From assembly GCA_943331195.2 (NCBI GenBank), contig CALQKQ020000037.1, positions 1-14,289 of the forward strand: a DNA stretch of 14,289 nt, read 5' to 3'. Source of the stretch: Akkermansia muciniphila (lineage in GTDB: Bacteria > Verrucomicrobiota > Verrucomicrobiia > Verrucomicrobiales > V1-33). Below are positions 7,273 through 14,018 of this stretch, one piece after another. The first letter of the stretch is position 1. Every line of letters begins with the position of its first letter. The notes beneath the pieces were generated by a model that saw only the letters and a list, made by a program, of their open reading frames with translations, did no database searches and was not told the DNA's origin. A program made the translations under genes and the position numbers.

Positions 7273-7479
7273 TCAGGGCTCTATGTCTTCCAAGCGGATA
7301 ACGTCTCCCTGCTGCTTCTGTTCTCTTGATCGGGAGTTCCGTGCTTCAAAGCGCGGGTCGCTCTCAAGCTTGTAGTCGAAGTAGTCTGCTTCGTCCGCAA
7401 AGCCGATCAGGATTCCTGCGCGGCGTCCGTGGCGTGTGATCAACACTTCTTGGTCCACGGTCTCCTTGATTATGGGCAT
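7273..7479 (-). pseudogene. Phd/YefM-type antitoxin remnant, N-terminus missing
   Basis: The minus frame from ATG 7479 gives 68 aa with the Phd/YefM core EVLITRHGRRAGILIGF and a C-terminus ending in RLEDIEP, typical of type II antitoxins that bind DNA and neutralise a RelE- or ParE-type toxin. The usual ~20-25 N-terminal residues that form the first strand and helix are missing. The IS630 element begins 1-3 bases upstream of this ATG. If the element is removed, the frame stays open upstream (EEGAFILV before MPII), but this does not look like a Phd N-terminus. A GAGGAAGGAG Shine-Dalgarno-like run lies there. No toxin gene is found in the ~130 bases downstream. This is either a beheaded orphan or a naturally short antitoxin cut off from its promoter. 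Confidence 0.6.
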
Positions 7480-7481
7480 CA

Positions 7482-7493
7482 CTAGTGTAGTCC
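7482..7493 (+). repeat. IS630 left terminal inverted repeat
   Basis: CTAGTGTAGTCC differs by one base from the reverse complement of the right end (CTAGTTTAGTCC). Confidence 0.8.
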
Positions 7494-8635
7494 ACCTTAC
7501 TGTTTGTATATTATGAAAGTCAGGGTACCCTGGCAGGGTGAGAGTTGCCGTTACGATTGCATTGACCGCCAAGGAGCGCCTCAAGCTGGAAAGTCTCACT
7601 AAGGGCCGTTCCTGTTCCCGGCGGGCCCGGGAGCGGGCGTCCATCATTCTATTGGCCGCCGATGGTTTGGAGAATCAGTAAATCGCGGCAAAGCTTGGCC
7701 AGGACAAGATGAAGGTAGGCCGGTGGCGCCAGCGTTATGCCAAAGGCGGTTTGCCGGCGATCCTCAAGGACAAGTCCCGGCCCGGCCGGATTCCTCCTAT
7801 TCCCGCCGCAGTGGTGTCGGCGATCATTCAACTCACCACCACTGCCAAGCCCTCCGGGGCGACCCACTGGAGCCGTGCCAGCATGGCGCGTGAAGCCGGC
7901 GTGAGTGAATCCACGGTGGGACGCATCTGGGCCGCCCATGGGCTGAAGCCCCGTCAGGTCAAAAGCTTTAAGCTAACTAACGACAAGAAATTTGAAGAAA
8001 AGATCGAAGATATCGTTGGCTTTTATTTGAGCCCTCCCAAAAATATCATCGTCTTATCGTGTGACGAAAAGAGTCAGATTAAGGCGCTGGCCCACACCTA
8101 GCCGGGCCTGACTATCAAACCTGAGCGCTGCCAGACCATGACCCATGACTACAAGCGCAATGGCACCACTTCTCGCTTCGCCGCCCTCAATGTTGCCGAT
8201 GGACAGGTCATTGGCACCTGCATGAAACGACACCAGCATCAGGAGTGGATCCGCTTTTTGAACCTGATCAACCGGAGCACTCCTACCGACAAACAGATCC
8301 ACCTGGTTTGTGACAACGATGCGACCCACAAGCATGCGGCCGTGAAAGCATAGGCAAAACGACATCCCCGCTTCCCATTCCATTTCACCCCCACCAGCGC
8401 CTCGTGGCTCAACATGGTGGAGCGGTTTTTCCGGGATCTGACGGAGCGGGGACTACGGCGTGGCGTTTTCAAGGACGGACCCCAACTGATCGCGGCGATC
8501 GGGGCTTATCTGGCCGCCCACAACTCCAACCCTAAACCGTTTGTCTGGACCGCCTCCGCTCGCGACATTTTGGAGAAGGTAAAGCGTGGTCGGCAAAAAC
8601 TAGTTGATATGTAGTCCGCTTGACGGACTAAACTA
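7483..8635 (+). mobile_element. IS630-family insertion sequence (decayed)
   Basis: The element is ~1.15 kb, the normal IS630 size. Its ends lie in CTAG (7482-7485 and 8633-8636), consistent with IS630-type insertion at TA/CTAG with a TA duplication. Terminal inverted repeats match at 11 of the outer 12 bases. It holds one transposase frame with the DDE motifs. The insertion point is directly upstream of the antitoxin remnant. Confidence 0.85.
7538..8614 (+). pseudogene. IS630-family transposase with three in-frame stops
   Basis: A single frame from GTG 7538 to the stop at 8612-8614 reads as a DDE transposase. It has an N-terminal helix-turn-helix (RASIILLAADGL, IAAKLGQDKMKVGRWRQRYAKGG). The first Asp is in LSCDEKSQIKAL, followed by TMTHDYKRNGTTSRFAALN. 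The second Asp is in LVCDNDATHKH, and the Glu is in SWLNMVERFFRDLTERGLRRGVF. The catalytic residues are present. The frame is broken by TAA at 7679-7681 (Gln or Glu expected), TAG at 8099-8101 (Gln expected before PGL) and TAG at 8351-8353 (Trp expected before AKRHPRF). No frameshift is seen. It is very likely inactive unless supplied in trans. Confidence 0.88.
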
Positions 8636-8636
8636 G
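8625..8636 (-). repeat. IS630 right terminal inverted repeat
   Basis: GGACTAAACTAG pairs with the left end. Just inside, AGTCCG and CGGACT (8613-8629) form a small subterminal hairpin. Confidence 0.8.
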
Positions 8637-8760
8637 AATAAATGCTCCTTCCTCAAAAACATGAACTACATTGTGGAGCCGCGACCAACCATCCCCGCCG
8701 GCGAACCTCATTGGATGATGGAGAAACATTGGGGAGCATTCCGGTGATTCCGATATAGTT

Positions 8761-9357
8761 ATGAACACGACCGTTTACCGACCGGCCACCTTGTGGCTCC
8801 ACGAGGCCGCAACGCCCAGTGTGGGCGAATACATCAGGGCGCATCGGGGGGAGTTCTGCACCGACTGGATGGAGTCCAGGTATCCCTATCAGGGCCCACC
8901 GTCTGCTTCATTCCGCCGCCTGACCAGGATACCCCCCTGGGAAACCTATGACCGGTTCGAGGCCCATGGCATCGGCTGCTGGACGCTGAAACGAGATAGC
9001 ATTCTCAATGATTTGACCGCCGATCTGCTGGCGGCCGCCGATTTCCTGAGAGGAGCGGTCCAGGCGAATGGATCCTCCGCCGGCCCGGGCGGGATAGGCT
9101 TGGACAGATCCAAAGTCTGGGTCGCCTTCCTGGATGGCGGTATCGGGGTAGAAGTCCAACTCTACGAACATCAATCGACGAACCGGGTGTCCGGTACGCA
9201 GCGGACCACCATCCGCGGAGCCAAAGCCTACCGCGCCCTGCTGGAGTTGCTCGGGTTCGACTGGATCAACCGCAAGCTGGAGGGGGAAGTCAAAAAGCCC
9301 GACCGCGCCGAAATCCTTCAGCTGGTGGAGGACGCCCTCATCCCAACGAAGCCTTAA
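8761..9357 (+). CDS. Hypothetical protein, family not recognised
   Basis: This frame encodes 198 aa from an ATG that follows an in-frame TAG 6 bases upstream, so no longer start exists. The protein looks soluble: no signal peptide or membrane segment. The N-terminal half is rich in aromatic residues and Arg (YIRAHRGEFCTDWMESRYPYQGP, FEAHGIGCWTLKRD). The middle has SKVWVAFLDGGIGVEVQLYEHQS, which reads as two beta strands. The C-terminal third is helical and charged (AYRALLELLGFDWINRKLEGEVKK, AEILQLVEDAL). Codon use is GC-rich and natural, which supports a real gene. It lies between the IS630 copy and the convergent Fic gene, so it is probably accessory. There is no Shine-Dalgarno site. Confidence 0.6.
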   Translation: MNTTVYRPATLWLHEAATPSVGEYIRAHRGEFCTDWMESRYPYQGPPSASFRRLTRIPPWETYDRFEAHGIGCWTLKRDSILNDLTADLLAAADFLRGAVQANGSSAGPGGIGLDRSKVWVAFLDGGIGVEVQLYEHQSTNRVSGTQRTTIRGAKAYRALLELLGFDWINRKLEGEVKKPDRAEILQLVEDALIPTKP

Positions 9358-9678
9358 AGAGCTCCAGAACCCATCACGTTTCGTGCAACTCCGACTCGCC
9401 GCTCCCCATATCCAACCAACCTCGCCCCGAACCCAGTAGGCAGAACCGCGTGGTGAGTCTTTTCACCGAGGCGGCCCACTCGGATCACCTTGGCTACCGC
9501 TATCTCGGGGAGTTGGGTGAGCCGGAGCAGACCAGCGCGCTGAAGCAGGTCCATGGGCAAACTCCCTTTTCGAGGGGGCGGATTCATGCGGGCATAGACG
9601 GTCAAGCCTGGGAGCGGCGCAGTGGCTTCCAAAGTGGATGGCCGCCCGGCCAGGGGCAAACCTTCCAACTCCGCCGGT
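9358..9678. other. Gap between convergent genes, no supported gene
   Basis: These 321 bases separate the ends of the orphan gene and the Fic gene. Open frames on both strands cover the gap (the minus one at 9354-9668 would give 104 aa), but none shows recognisable motifs. A small GGTGA/TCACC hairpin (9452-9467) is the only structure noted. Confidence 0.4.
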
Positions 9679-10725
9679 TCAATCTTTGGTATAATAGGTT
9701 CCCTTGCGCTGTCCGTGGCGTAGCAACCTGCCAGTGGCGAGCAGTTCCCGGATGCGGACTTTGGCGGTGGATTCCGGCAGGCCGGTGAGGCGGACGACCT
9801 GGCCGAGGGTGAGGGTTTGCTCCGTGTTCAGCAGATCCAGAATGCGGCGGGCACCCGGAGTCAGTTCCACCGGGCGGGAGTCCATTCTTTCCTGGAGGCG
9901 GCGGATTTGGCGCAGGAGGGAACGCAGGAAAAAACGTAGCCACGCTTCCCAGTCGGGGCGTCCCTCCTGCCAGGAGACTTGGGTGCGCCGCAGCGCCATG
10001 TAGTAGGCTTCCTTGTTAGCCTCGATGACGCTCTCCAGCGACGAATAGGGAGCATAGGAGTATCCGGCCCGCCGCAGCAGCAGGGTGGTAAGGATGCGGG
10101 ATAGCCTGCCAATGCCGTCCTGAAAGGGGTGAATGGCGAGGAAGATGACCACGGCGATAGCCACGCGGATCAGCGGGTGCAGGCCGGTGTCCGCCTCCGC
10201 CTCCCGGTGCCATTGCCGCAGCGCCTCCATGTGAAAGGGCGTGTCAAACGGCGGGGAGGTGGCGAAGACGATGCCCAATTCCTTTCCGTTTTCATCAAAG
10301 GCAGAGACATGGTTGGGCACGGATTTCCATTGACCGCGATGCCGCTCGTCTTTTTCCCTGAATTGGAGCAGATCCTGTTGGAGCTGTTGGACCATGTTGA
10401 TGGTAAGCGGGATTTCATGGGCGTGGGCAAACACCTGCTCCATTAGGAAGGCGTAGCCAGCCACTTCCTGCTCGTCGCGGGAGGTGAAGGACTTGGTCTC
10501 CAGCCGTCCCAGCAGGTTTTCCACTTCCCGGTCGGTCAAGCGGGAGCCTTCGATGCGGGTGGACGAACCGATGCTTTCAATGGTGGCCACGCGCCGGAGC
10601 CCGGTGAGTCGTTCCGGCACAAGGGATTCCATGGCCTTCCAGTGGCCTTTGAATTCGTCGATCTGGCTGAGGAGTTGAATATCCTCAGCCGCGATGGGCA
10701 GGGTGCGGGCCCGTTCAAAGGGCAT
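9679..10725 (-). CDS. Fic-domain protein with altered Fic motif, class II
   Basis: The protein is 348 aa. Fic enzymes transfer AMP or another nucleotide moiety from NTPs to target-protein hydroxyls. The N-terminal part carries the class II inhibitory motif, Ser55-Thr-Arg-Ile-Glu59-Gly60, whose Glu blocks ATP binding. The central Fic domain ends in HPFQDGIGRLSR, starting at His199. The usual motif is HPFxDGNGRxxR, so Asn is replaced by Ile205, a single A-to-T change in the codon (AAT to ATT). The catalytic His, the Asp and both Arg are kept. The C-terminal ~60 residues look like a winged helix (LTLGQVVRLTGLPESTAKVRIRELLATGRL), common in this Fic subgroup. ATG 10725 is chosen; GTG 10728 is just upstream of it and follows an in-frame TAG. 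No separate antitoxin is next to it. Activity may be reduced or lost. Confidence 0.92.
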   Translation of the reverse strand: MPFERARTLPIAAEDIQLLSQIDEFKGHWKAMESLVPERLTGLRRVATIESIGSSTRIEGSRLTDREVENLLGRLETKSFTSRDEQEVAGYAFLMEQVFAHAHEIPLTINMVQQLQQDLLQFREKDERHRGQWKSVPNHVSAFDENGKELGIVFATSPPFDTPFHMEALRQWHREAEADTGLHPLIRVAIAVVIFLAIHPFQDGIGRLSRILTTLLLRRAGYSYAPYSSLESVIEANKEAYYMALRRTQVSWQEGRPDWEAWLRFFLRSLLRQIRRLQERMDSRPVELTPGARRILDLLNTEQTLTLGQVVRLTGLPESTAKVRIRELLATGRLLRHGQRKGTYYTKD

Positions 10726-10899
10726 CACGCCCTAACACTGGAGGTTAAGCATTCCATCCGCAAGCCCTGTTTAGCTTCATTTGTCTCCAAATGTCTTTAT
10801 TGGGCTTTAAATAGCTTTCACTGGAATTTCCTCGCCCGTAAATCTCCCGTAAGCGGTGCCCAAGGCACCGTTGTCTTTGGGTTGATTCGGGATGACTGA

Positions 10900-11103
10900 T
10901 CAGGCAGCCTGGCCTGTGGCCTGGCAGGCGGCTTTGGCGCAGGCGGCGGGGGTGAGTTCGGGGATCCGGCTGACCGCCATGGTGGGCAGGCGGGTGAGGA
11001 GATCGCGCAGCCAGGCGAAGGGATCCAGTCCGTGGCTGCGGCAGGATTCGATGAAGGTGTAAAGGATCGCGGCGCGTTCCCCCGCTTCGGCATCGCCGAT
11101 GAA
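10900..11103 (-). pseudogene. IS66 transposase C-terminal fragment
   Basis: The minus frame gives RFIGDAEAGERAAILYTFIESC, then RSHGLDPFAWLRDLLTRLPTM and a stop at 10900-10902 after CQATGQAA. This is the well-known C-terminal segment of IS66 Tnp (TnpC). A TGA lies immediately upstream in the same frame (11109-11107), so the frame cannot extend. About 65 residues of a protein that is normally ~500 remain. Confidence 0.8.
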
Positions 11104-11160
11104 CCGTCATTCATCCACGCTCCTCACCCCACGGCAATCGCGTCCGCCGAATGGCGGTGC

Positions 11161-11334
11161 GGGTGGGATGCCAACCTCGTCGAGAACTGCCGCCGTCTTG
11201 GGATCAACCCGCGTGACTACTTCGAAGACGTCCTCACCCGCCTGCCCGGCATGAAAGCCAGCGAAGCCGCCAGCCCCACCCCCGCCAACGGGCTCAAAGT
11301 CCGCAATGGAAAAATCGTCCGCACCGCAGCCTGA
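11161..11334 (+). pseudogene. Second IS66 transposase C-terminal fragment, opposite strand
   Basis: From ~11170 the plus frame gives NLVENCRRLGINPRDYFEDV and then LTRLPGMKASEAASPTPANGL, ending in GKIVRTAA and TGA at 11332-11334. This is again the IS66 C-terminus, but a different lineage from the neighbour. The usual ANWLK reads ANGLK, so one conserved Trp is changed. Sequence upstream of ~11165 no longer matches the family. Confidence 0.78.
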
Positions 11335-11587
11335 CAACATGGCAGTGATAGAACCTGGAACTATGACCGCTATGCACCTGCCGTAGCAAATCCCTCCACA
11401 CGGCGCTTCAGACTACGCTAACGGTGTGGGGTATCCGGTGCCGGGTTGTGCCGTGGACGTTGAGGCTGCACCTGCGGCGGGTGGATGGGGGCAAGCTGCG
11501 CGACTTGGTCGCCCAATTCATGGTCTACGTCATACCGTGTCAACCGGTTACAAAAGCAGAGGTCCAGAGGCAAGCTGAGAAACATTT
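11335..11587. other. Non-coding stretch with the IS66 end
   Basis: No gene is supported. It contains a CCACAC/GTGTGG inverted repeat (11396-11401 and 11424-11429) around the likely IS66 terminus. After ~11530 the sequence becomes AT-rich, leading into the oxygenase gene's 3' end. Confidence 0.4.
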
Positions 11588-12292
11588 CTAATCAGGAAAC
11601 GTTTTCCATTGATTTAATGGTTGTAGTATACGTGCATTATTTGAGTGTTTCTTGGACGTGATAATAATGTCACCACCGATACATACTCTAGTGTTGTACA
11701 ATTCTGCTTTAGATAGTACTGGATCCAGAGCTTCAGGGGTATCTTCGTTATTATTGTGCGTGTCATGCAGTATGTGCGCTGGAAATACAAATACAGACCC
11801 TTCTTTGGGAAGAAAACTCCAGGAGGTGGCATTCGCATGGTTGCACCCGGAAACATACTCGTTTAAAAATCCTCTCACAGGCTCATTTTGGTGGCGCATG
11901 TGCATGGGAAAGAATCTGATAAACATCTCCTGTTCGTGCGCGATGTGCGGATAATACGTAAACGAGTAGTGTGCCTCACCGTGGTCGTGAACACTATTTT
12001 TTTTATCTGTGGTTTTTATGTTCAACCATGATTTGACGACATTGAATTGCAAGTCATCTGGGTTTACGTTGAGAGCCCTGAAGTGTTCATGAACGATGCT
12101 GAGTATCGCTGTATATAAGTTATGTAGGGCAGGCTCCAGATGAAGGCGGTTATAACCCAGGAAATCCATCGTATTTCCTTGGTCGTCTATCTGGGTCATG
12201 AACACGTCAAACATTTCATCTTTAGCTTCTGGAGTTATAGAAATGTGTCCTTCAGAGACTGTAAGTGGGAAGATGGAATGGTGTGCGGTCAT
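11588..12292 (-). CDS. Putative 2OG-Fe(II) oxygenase-like protein (AT-rich, foreign)
   Basis: The protein is 234 aa from ATG 12292. SIFPLTVSEGHISI near the N-terminus matches the 'lFptpiy' opening of the TIGR02466/PF13759 putative 2OG-Fe(II) oxygenases. The middle has SWLNIKTTDKKNSVHDHGEA followed by HYSFTYYP, corresponding to the W-N...H-x-H...SGxYY region with likely iron ligands at His102/His104. Later, SWSFLPKEGSVFVFPAHILH matches the 'G-x-l-v-l-F-P-s-x-l-x-H' segment that carries the distal His. The facial triad cannot be fixed without alignment. The gene is clearly AT-rich among GC-rich neighbours, as in phage or cyanophage oxygenases. Longer starts at 12346 and 12424 exist, but the AT-rich composition ends at ~12335 and the homology begins at MTAHH, so 12292 is preferred. 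It lies alone between IS66 remnants and a REPIN. Confidence 0.65.
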   Translation of the reverse strand: MTAHHSIFPLTVSEGHISITPEAKDEMFDVFMTQIDDQGNTMDFLGYNRLHLEPALHNLYTAILSIVHEHFRALNVNPDDLQFNVVKSWLNIKTTDKKNSVHDHGEAHYSFTYYPHIAHEQEMFIRFFPMHMRHQNEPVRGFLNEYVSGCNHANATSWSFLPKEGSVFVFPAHILHDTHNNNEDTPEALDPVLSKAELYNTRVCIGGDIIITSKKHSNNARILQPLNQWKTFPD

Positions 12293-12823
12293 ACATGGCT
12301 CATGTTGTTTTTCTGAAAGGAATTTGCTTTCCGCGGGAAGCGTCATGGGCGGGACGGGAAACGGGGAACGGGGAGAGCGGGGCGGAAGAAGGTTGTCATT
12401 TGAGGGCAGAAGGATGAACCGCACGGAGACCGAGGTTCCGGACGGCTGAATTTGGCCGGCGGCATAGGGTTATCAGCTTGGTTCATGATGCATTTTGACG
12501 ACGCTTGAGCATGCCATTGCCGACCGCCTTGCCAAGGTATTTTTGGCAGGGGGTTTTGGGCTAATTCCGGTGGGTTGCTTCGAGCCGGTGGCTTTGGTTG
12601 TCAGGGGTATCCGAGCACGGGAGTGCGTCCGTCTCCGAGATCAATTTCCGGGGCTTTCCAACCTGTGCCGTTGCTTTGGTCCCAGAGTTCGGGCGTGCCG
12701 GTTGGGGTTTCGCCACCGTCGGCTGGAATCCAGGCTCGGATGGACTGCCAGGGTAGTGTGATGGAAAGTTTGCAGCCCCGCATGGCCAAGGAAGTCGCCG
12801 CAAGGCGGCCCTAAAGTAAAGTA
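12293..12823. other. Intergenic region with one doubtful gene fragment
   Basis: The AT-rich block ends near 12335 and a G-rich run (12349-12390) marks the switch to GC-rich DNA. The minus frame at 12601-12789 would encode ~60 aa with protein-like composition (WQSIRAWIPADGGE, GTPELWDQSNGTGWKAPEI, ending GRTPVLGYP), possibly the tail of a lost gene, but I do not recognise it. A GCCGC-AAG-GCGGC hairpin (12796-12808) precedes the REPIN. Confidence 0.35.
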
Positions 12824-12941
12824 GGGAGCACGGGGCTCCGGCCCGCGAAATTCTGAGGGCAGGGTTGGCCCAAGGCAATTCGAATACGATGCTGGCGCGA
12901 TGGAATGGGCTGACACTCACGGGCCGGAGCCCCGTGCTCCC
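12824..12941. repeat. REPIN: two inverted REP sequences
   Basis: Positions 12824-12845 and 12920-12941 are perfect 22-bp inverted copies of each other, separated by 74 bp. Each arm itself folds (GGAGC-ACGGG-GCTCC), and the left arm is preceded by GTAG, like the tetranucleotide next to REP hairpins. Inverted REP pairs of this size are mobilised by RAYT transposases, and a RAYT remnant lies just to the right. Confidence 0.8.
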
Positions 12942-13079
12942 TTTTGCGTGCCGCGTCCGGACCTGCCGGAACGATGATTATGTCTGGGAGCGGACCGAAG
13001 AAAAAAGAGGGAAGCCGCGATCGTCCGCCGGGCCCGTTCCTCTTCCTCAACAGCCGAGGCCGGAGCCGGGACGGTGCAG

Positions 13080-13692
13080 CTCGAGTACTCAGAACGCAGC
13101 ACAATCACCGGAGCATAGCGCCCTTCCCACCGTGTCCCCTTGCGCCCGGCCCGGCGGTTATACCATCGCGACGGCCCGCCGCGCCAGCGGTTGCTATGCT
13201 GCAAAGCCCCAATGCATAGCCAGCCCAAGCTGGCAAAACATCCTGCCACCTGTTGCTGACGCCACTCTTCTATCGCCGTCTCATGCTTTGTCGTTCGGGA
13301 AAATGCCAGATTCCGCTCCATCAGCTTGGCGGATTCCCCGCCCAGCGCCTGTTCCAGCCGCGCCACCACCACCTCTAGCGCCGCATCAAACCGCTCCGGC
13401 CGGTGCGGCACGCGCACCAGCAGGTGGAAGTGGTTGTCCATGAGGCAGCCGAGCGGTGGCTACCCGCGAGACAGACAGCCATAGGCTGCCCGCAGGGTGG
13501 AATGGCCGGGAGGCGGCTATTCCATCATTGCGTCAGCACCTCCACCCCGCACACATCCTCATAAGCCCGCACCAGCTTCCGCGGCAAGTCCTTGCCCTCC
13601 TGGGCCAAGAGATACTTCCGGTCATAAATCCGGTTCACGACATGAAAACAGCCCGCTGGGGACTCATCGAACAGGAAAGGGCGGGCAGGCAT
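13080..13692 (-). pseudogene. REP-associated tyrosine transposase (RAYT), disrupted
   Basis: RAYTs are single-domain HUH transposases that move REP/REPIN sequences. Reading leftward, the gene starts at ATG 13692 with MPARPFLFDESPAGCFHVVN and continues as RIYDRKYLLAQEGKDLPRK, then RAYEDVCGVEVLT. There it is interrupted by ~81 bp. It resumes as CLMDNHFHLLVRVP from ~13447, with the metal-binding HUH pair in HFH. The catalytic Tyr segment is RWYNRRAGRKGTRWEGRY near 13090-13150. Between these parts the frame is unclear, as CFASLGWLCIGALQHSNRW does not match the family, which suggests small indels. After RYAPVIV the family C-terminus (the AAYIDLNPVRAG region) is missing. The gene is therefore inactive. 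Confidence 0.82.
13448..13528. mobile_element. ~81-bp palindromic insert inside the RAYT gene
   Basis: Removing these bases would rejoin VLT and CLMDNHFHLL almost exactly as in intact RAYTs. The insert is rich in hairpins. TGGAATgGCCG-GGAGG-CGGCtATTCCA (13498-13523) is an 11-bp stem including a G-U. GGCAGCC/GGCTGCC (13444-13450, 13484-13490) uses four bases of the RAYT flank. CAGCC-ATA-GGCTG (13476-13488) is a third. It looks like a small non-autonomous palindromic element (REP- or MITE-like). The exact edges are uncertain by a few bases. Confidence 0.6.
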
Positions 13693-13709
13693 TGGAAAGT
13701 CCTGCCCGC
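13681..13709 (-). promoter_or_regulatory. Hairpin enclosing the RAYT start codon
   Basis: GCGGGCAGG (13681-13689) and CCTGCCCGC (13701-13709) are a perfect 9-bp inverted repeat with an 11-base loop. In the RAYT mRNA the AUG (13692-13690) lies at the 3' edge of the loop, directly before the closing stem. Such a fold would limit ribosome access. Confidence 0.45.
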
Positions 13710-13734
13710 AAAAGTATTTTTATATTTGGTATAG

Positions 13735-14018
13735 ACCATTTTTGATTTTGTAACTCATTGGAAATCAATGTCAAAATCCTAGCCGATAAGCCGATTGGGG
13801 ACTTTTTGCGGGCACGCCTGGTTCAAGCTTCCCGTTTTTTTCGTAAACCCCTTGTGATTAGGGAAAAATGCGATTGACTCCGCGCTCTTCAGCCGGGGCC
13901 TTTTTTAATGTTCATCTCTGAAGAATCAACTTTCCATAAATAAACTTACCTAACTGCCAGTACCGTGCGGTGAGGGGGCCTCACCTCTCTGCCGTCCCGG
14001 CTGGCTTTGATTTTGAGA
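13735..14018 (+). other. AT-rich upstream region of the last gene
   Basis: No gene is supported. The stretch is AT-rich, with T-runs at 13834-13840 and 13901-13906. A perfect 7-bp hairpin GGTGAGG-GGG-CCTCACC (13969-13985) lies 33 bases before the next start codon, a possible 5'-UTR element. No convincing pair of promoter boxes was found. Confidence 0.35.

Larger units (their letters stand above)
10849..11422. mobile_element. Two IS66-family remnants joined head to head
   Basis: The left boundary is GTAAGCG at 10849, the usual IS66 terminus, followed by a perfect CGGTGCC-CAA-GGCACCG hairpin (10854-10870). The right boundary is CGCTAAC (11416-11422), one base from the expected inverted terminus CGCTTAC. 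Between them lie two transposase C-termini reading outward, and both lack their N-terminal parts. The junction falls at ~11104-11165. The two C-termini differ in sequence, so they come from different IS66 elements and not from an inverted duplication. Confidence 0.6.

Noticed and set aside
7538..8614. Stop-codon reassignment or programmed readthrough in the IS630 transposase
   Set aside because: Other genes in the window end normally at TAA, TAG or TGA, and the expected residues differ (Gln and Trp), so ordinary nonsense decay explains it.
9354..9668. 104-codon minus-strand frame between the orphan gene and Fic
   Set aside because: No recognisable family and no support for a start; left as a possible but unsupported frame.
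12796..13709. CRISPR array, given the many palindromes
   Set aside because: The repeats are inverted pairs of different sequence, not regularly spaced direct repeats with unique spacers.
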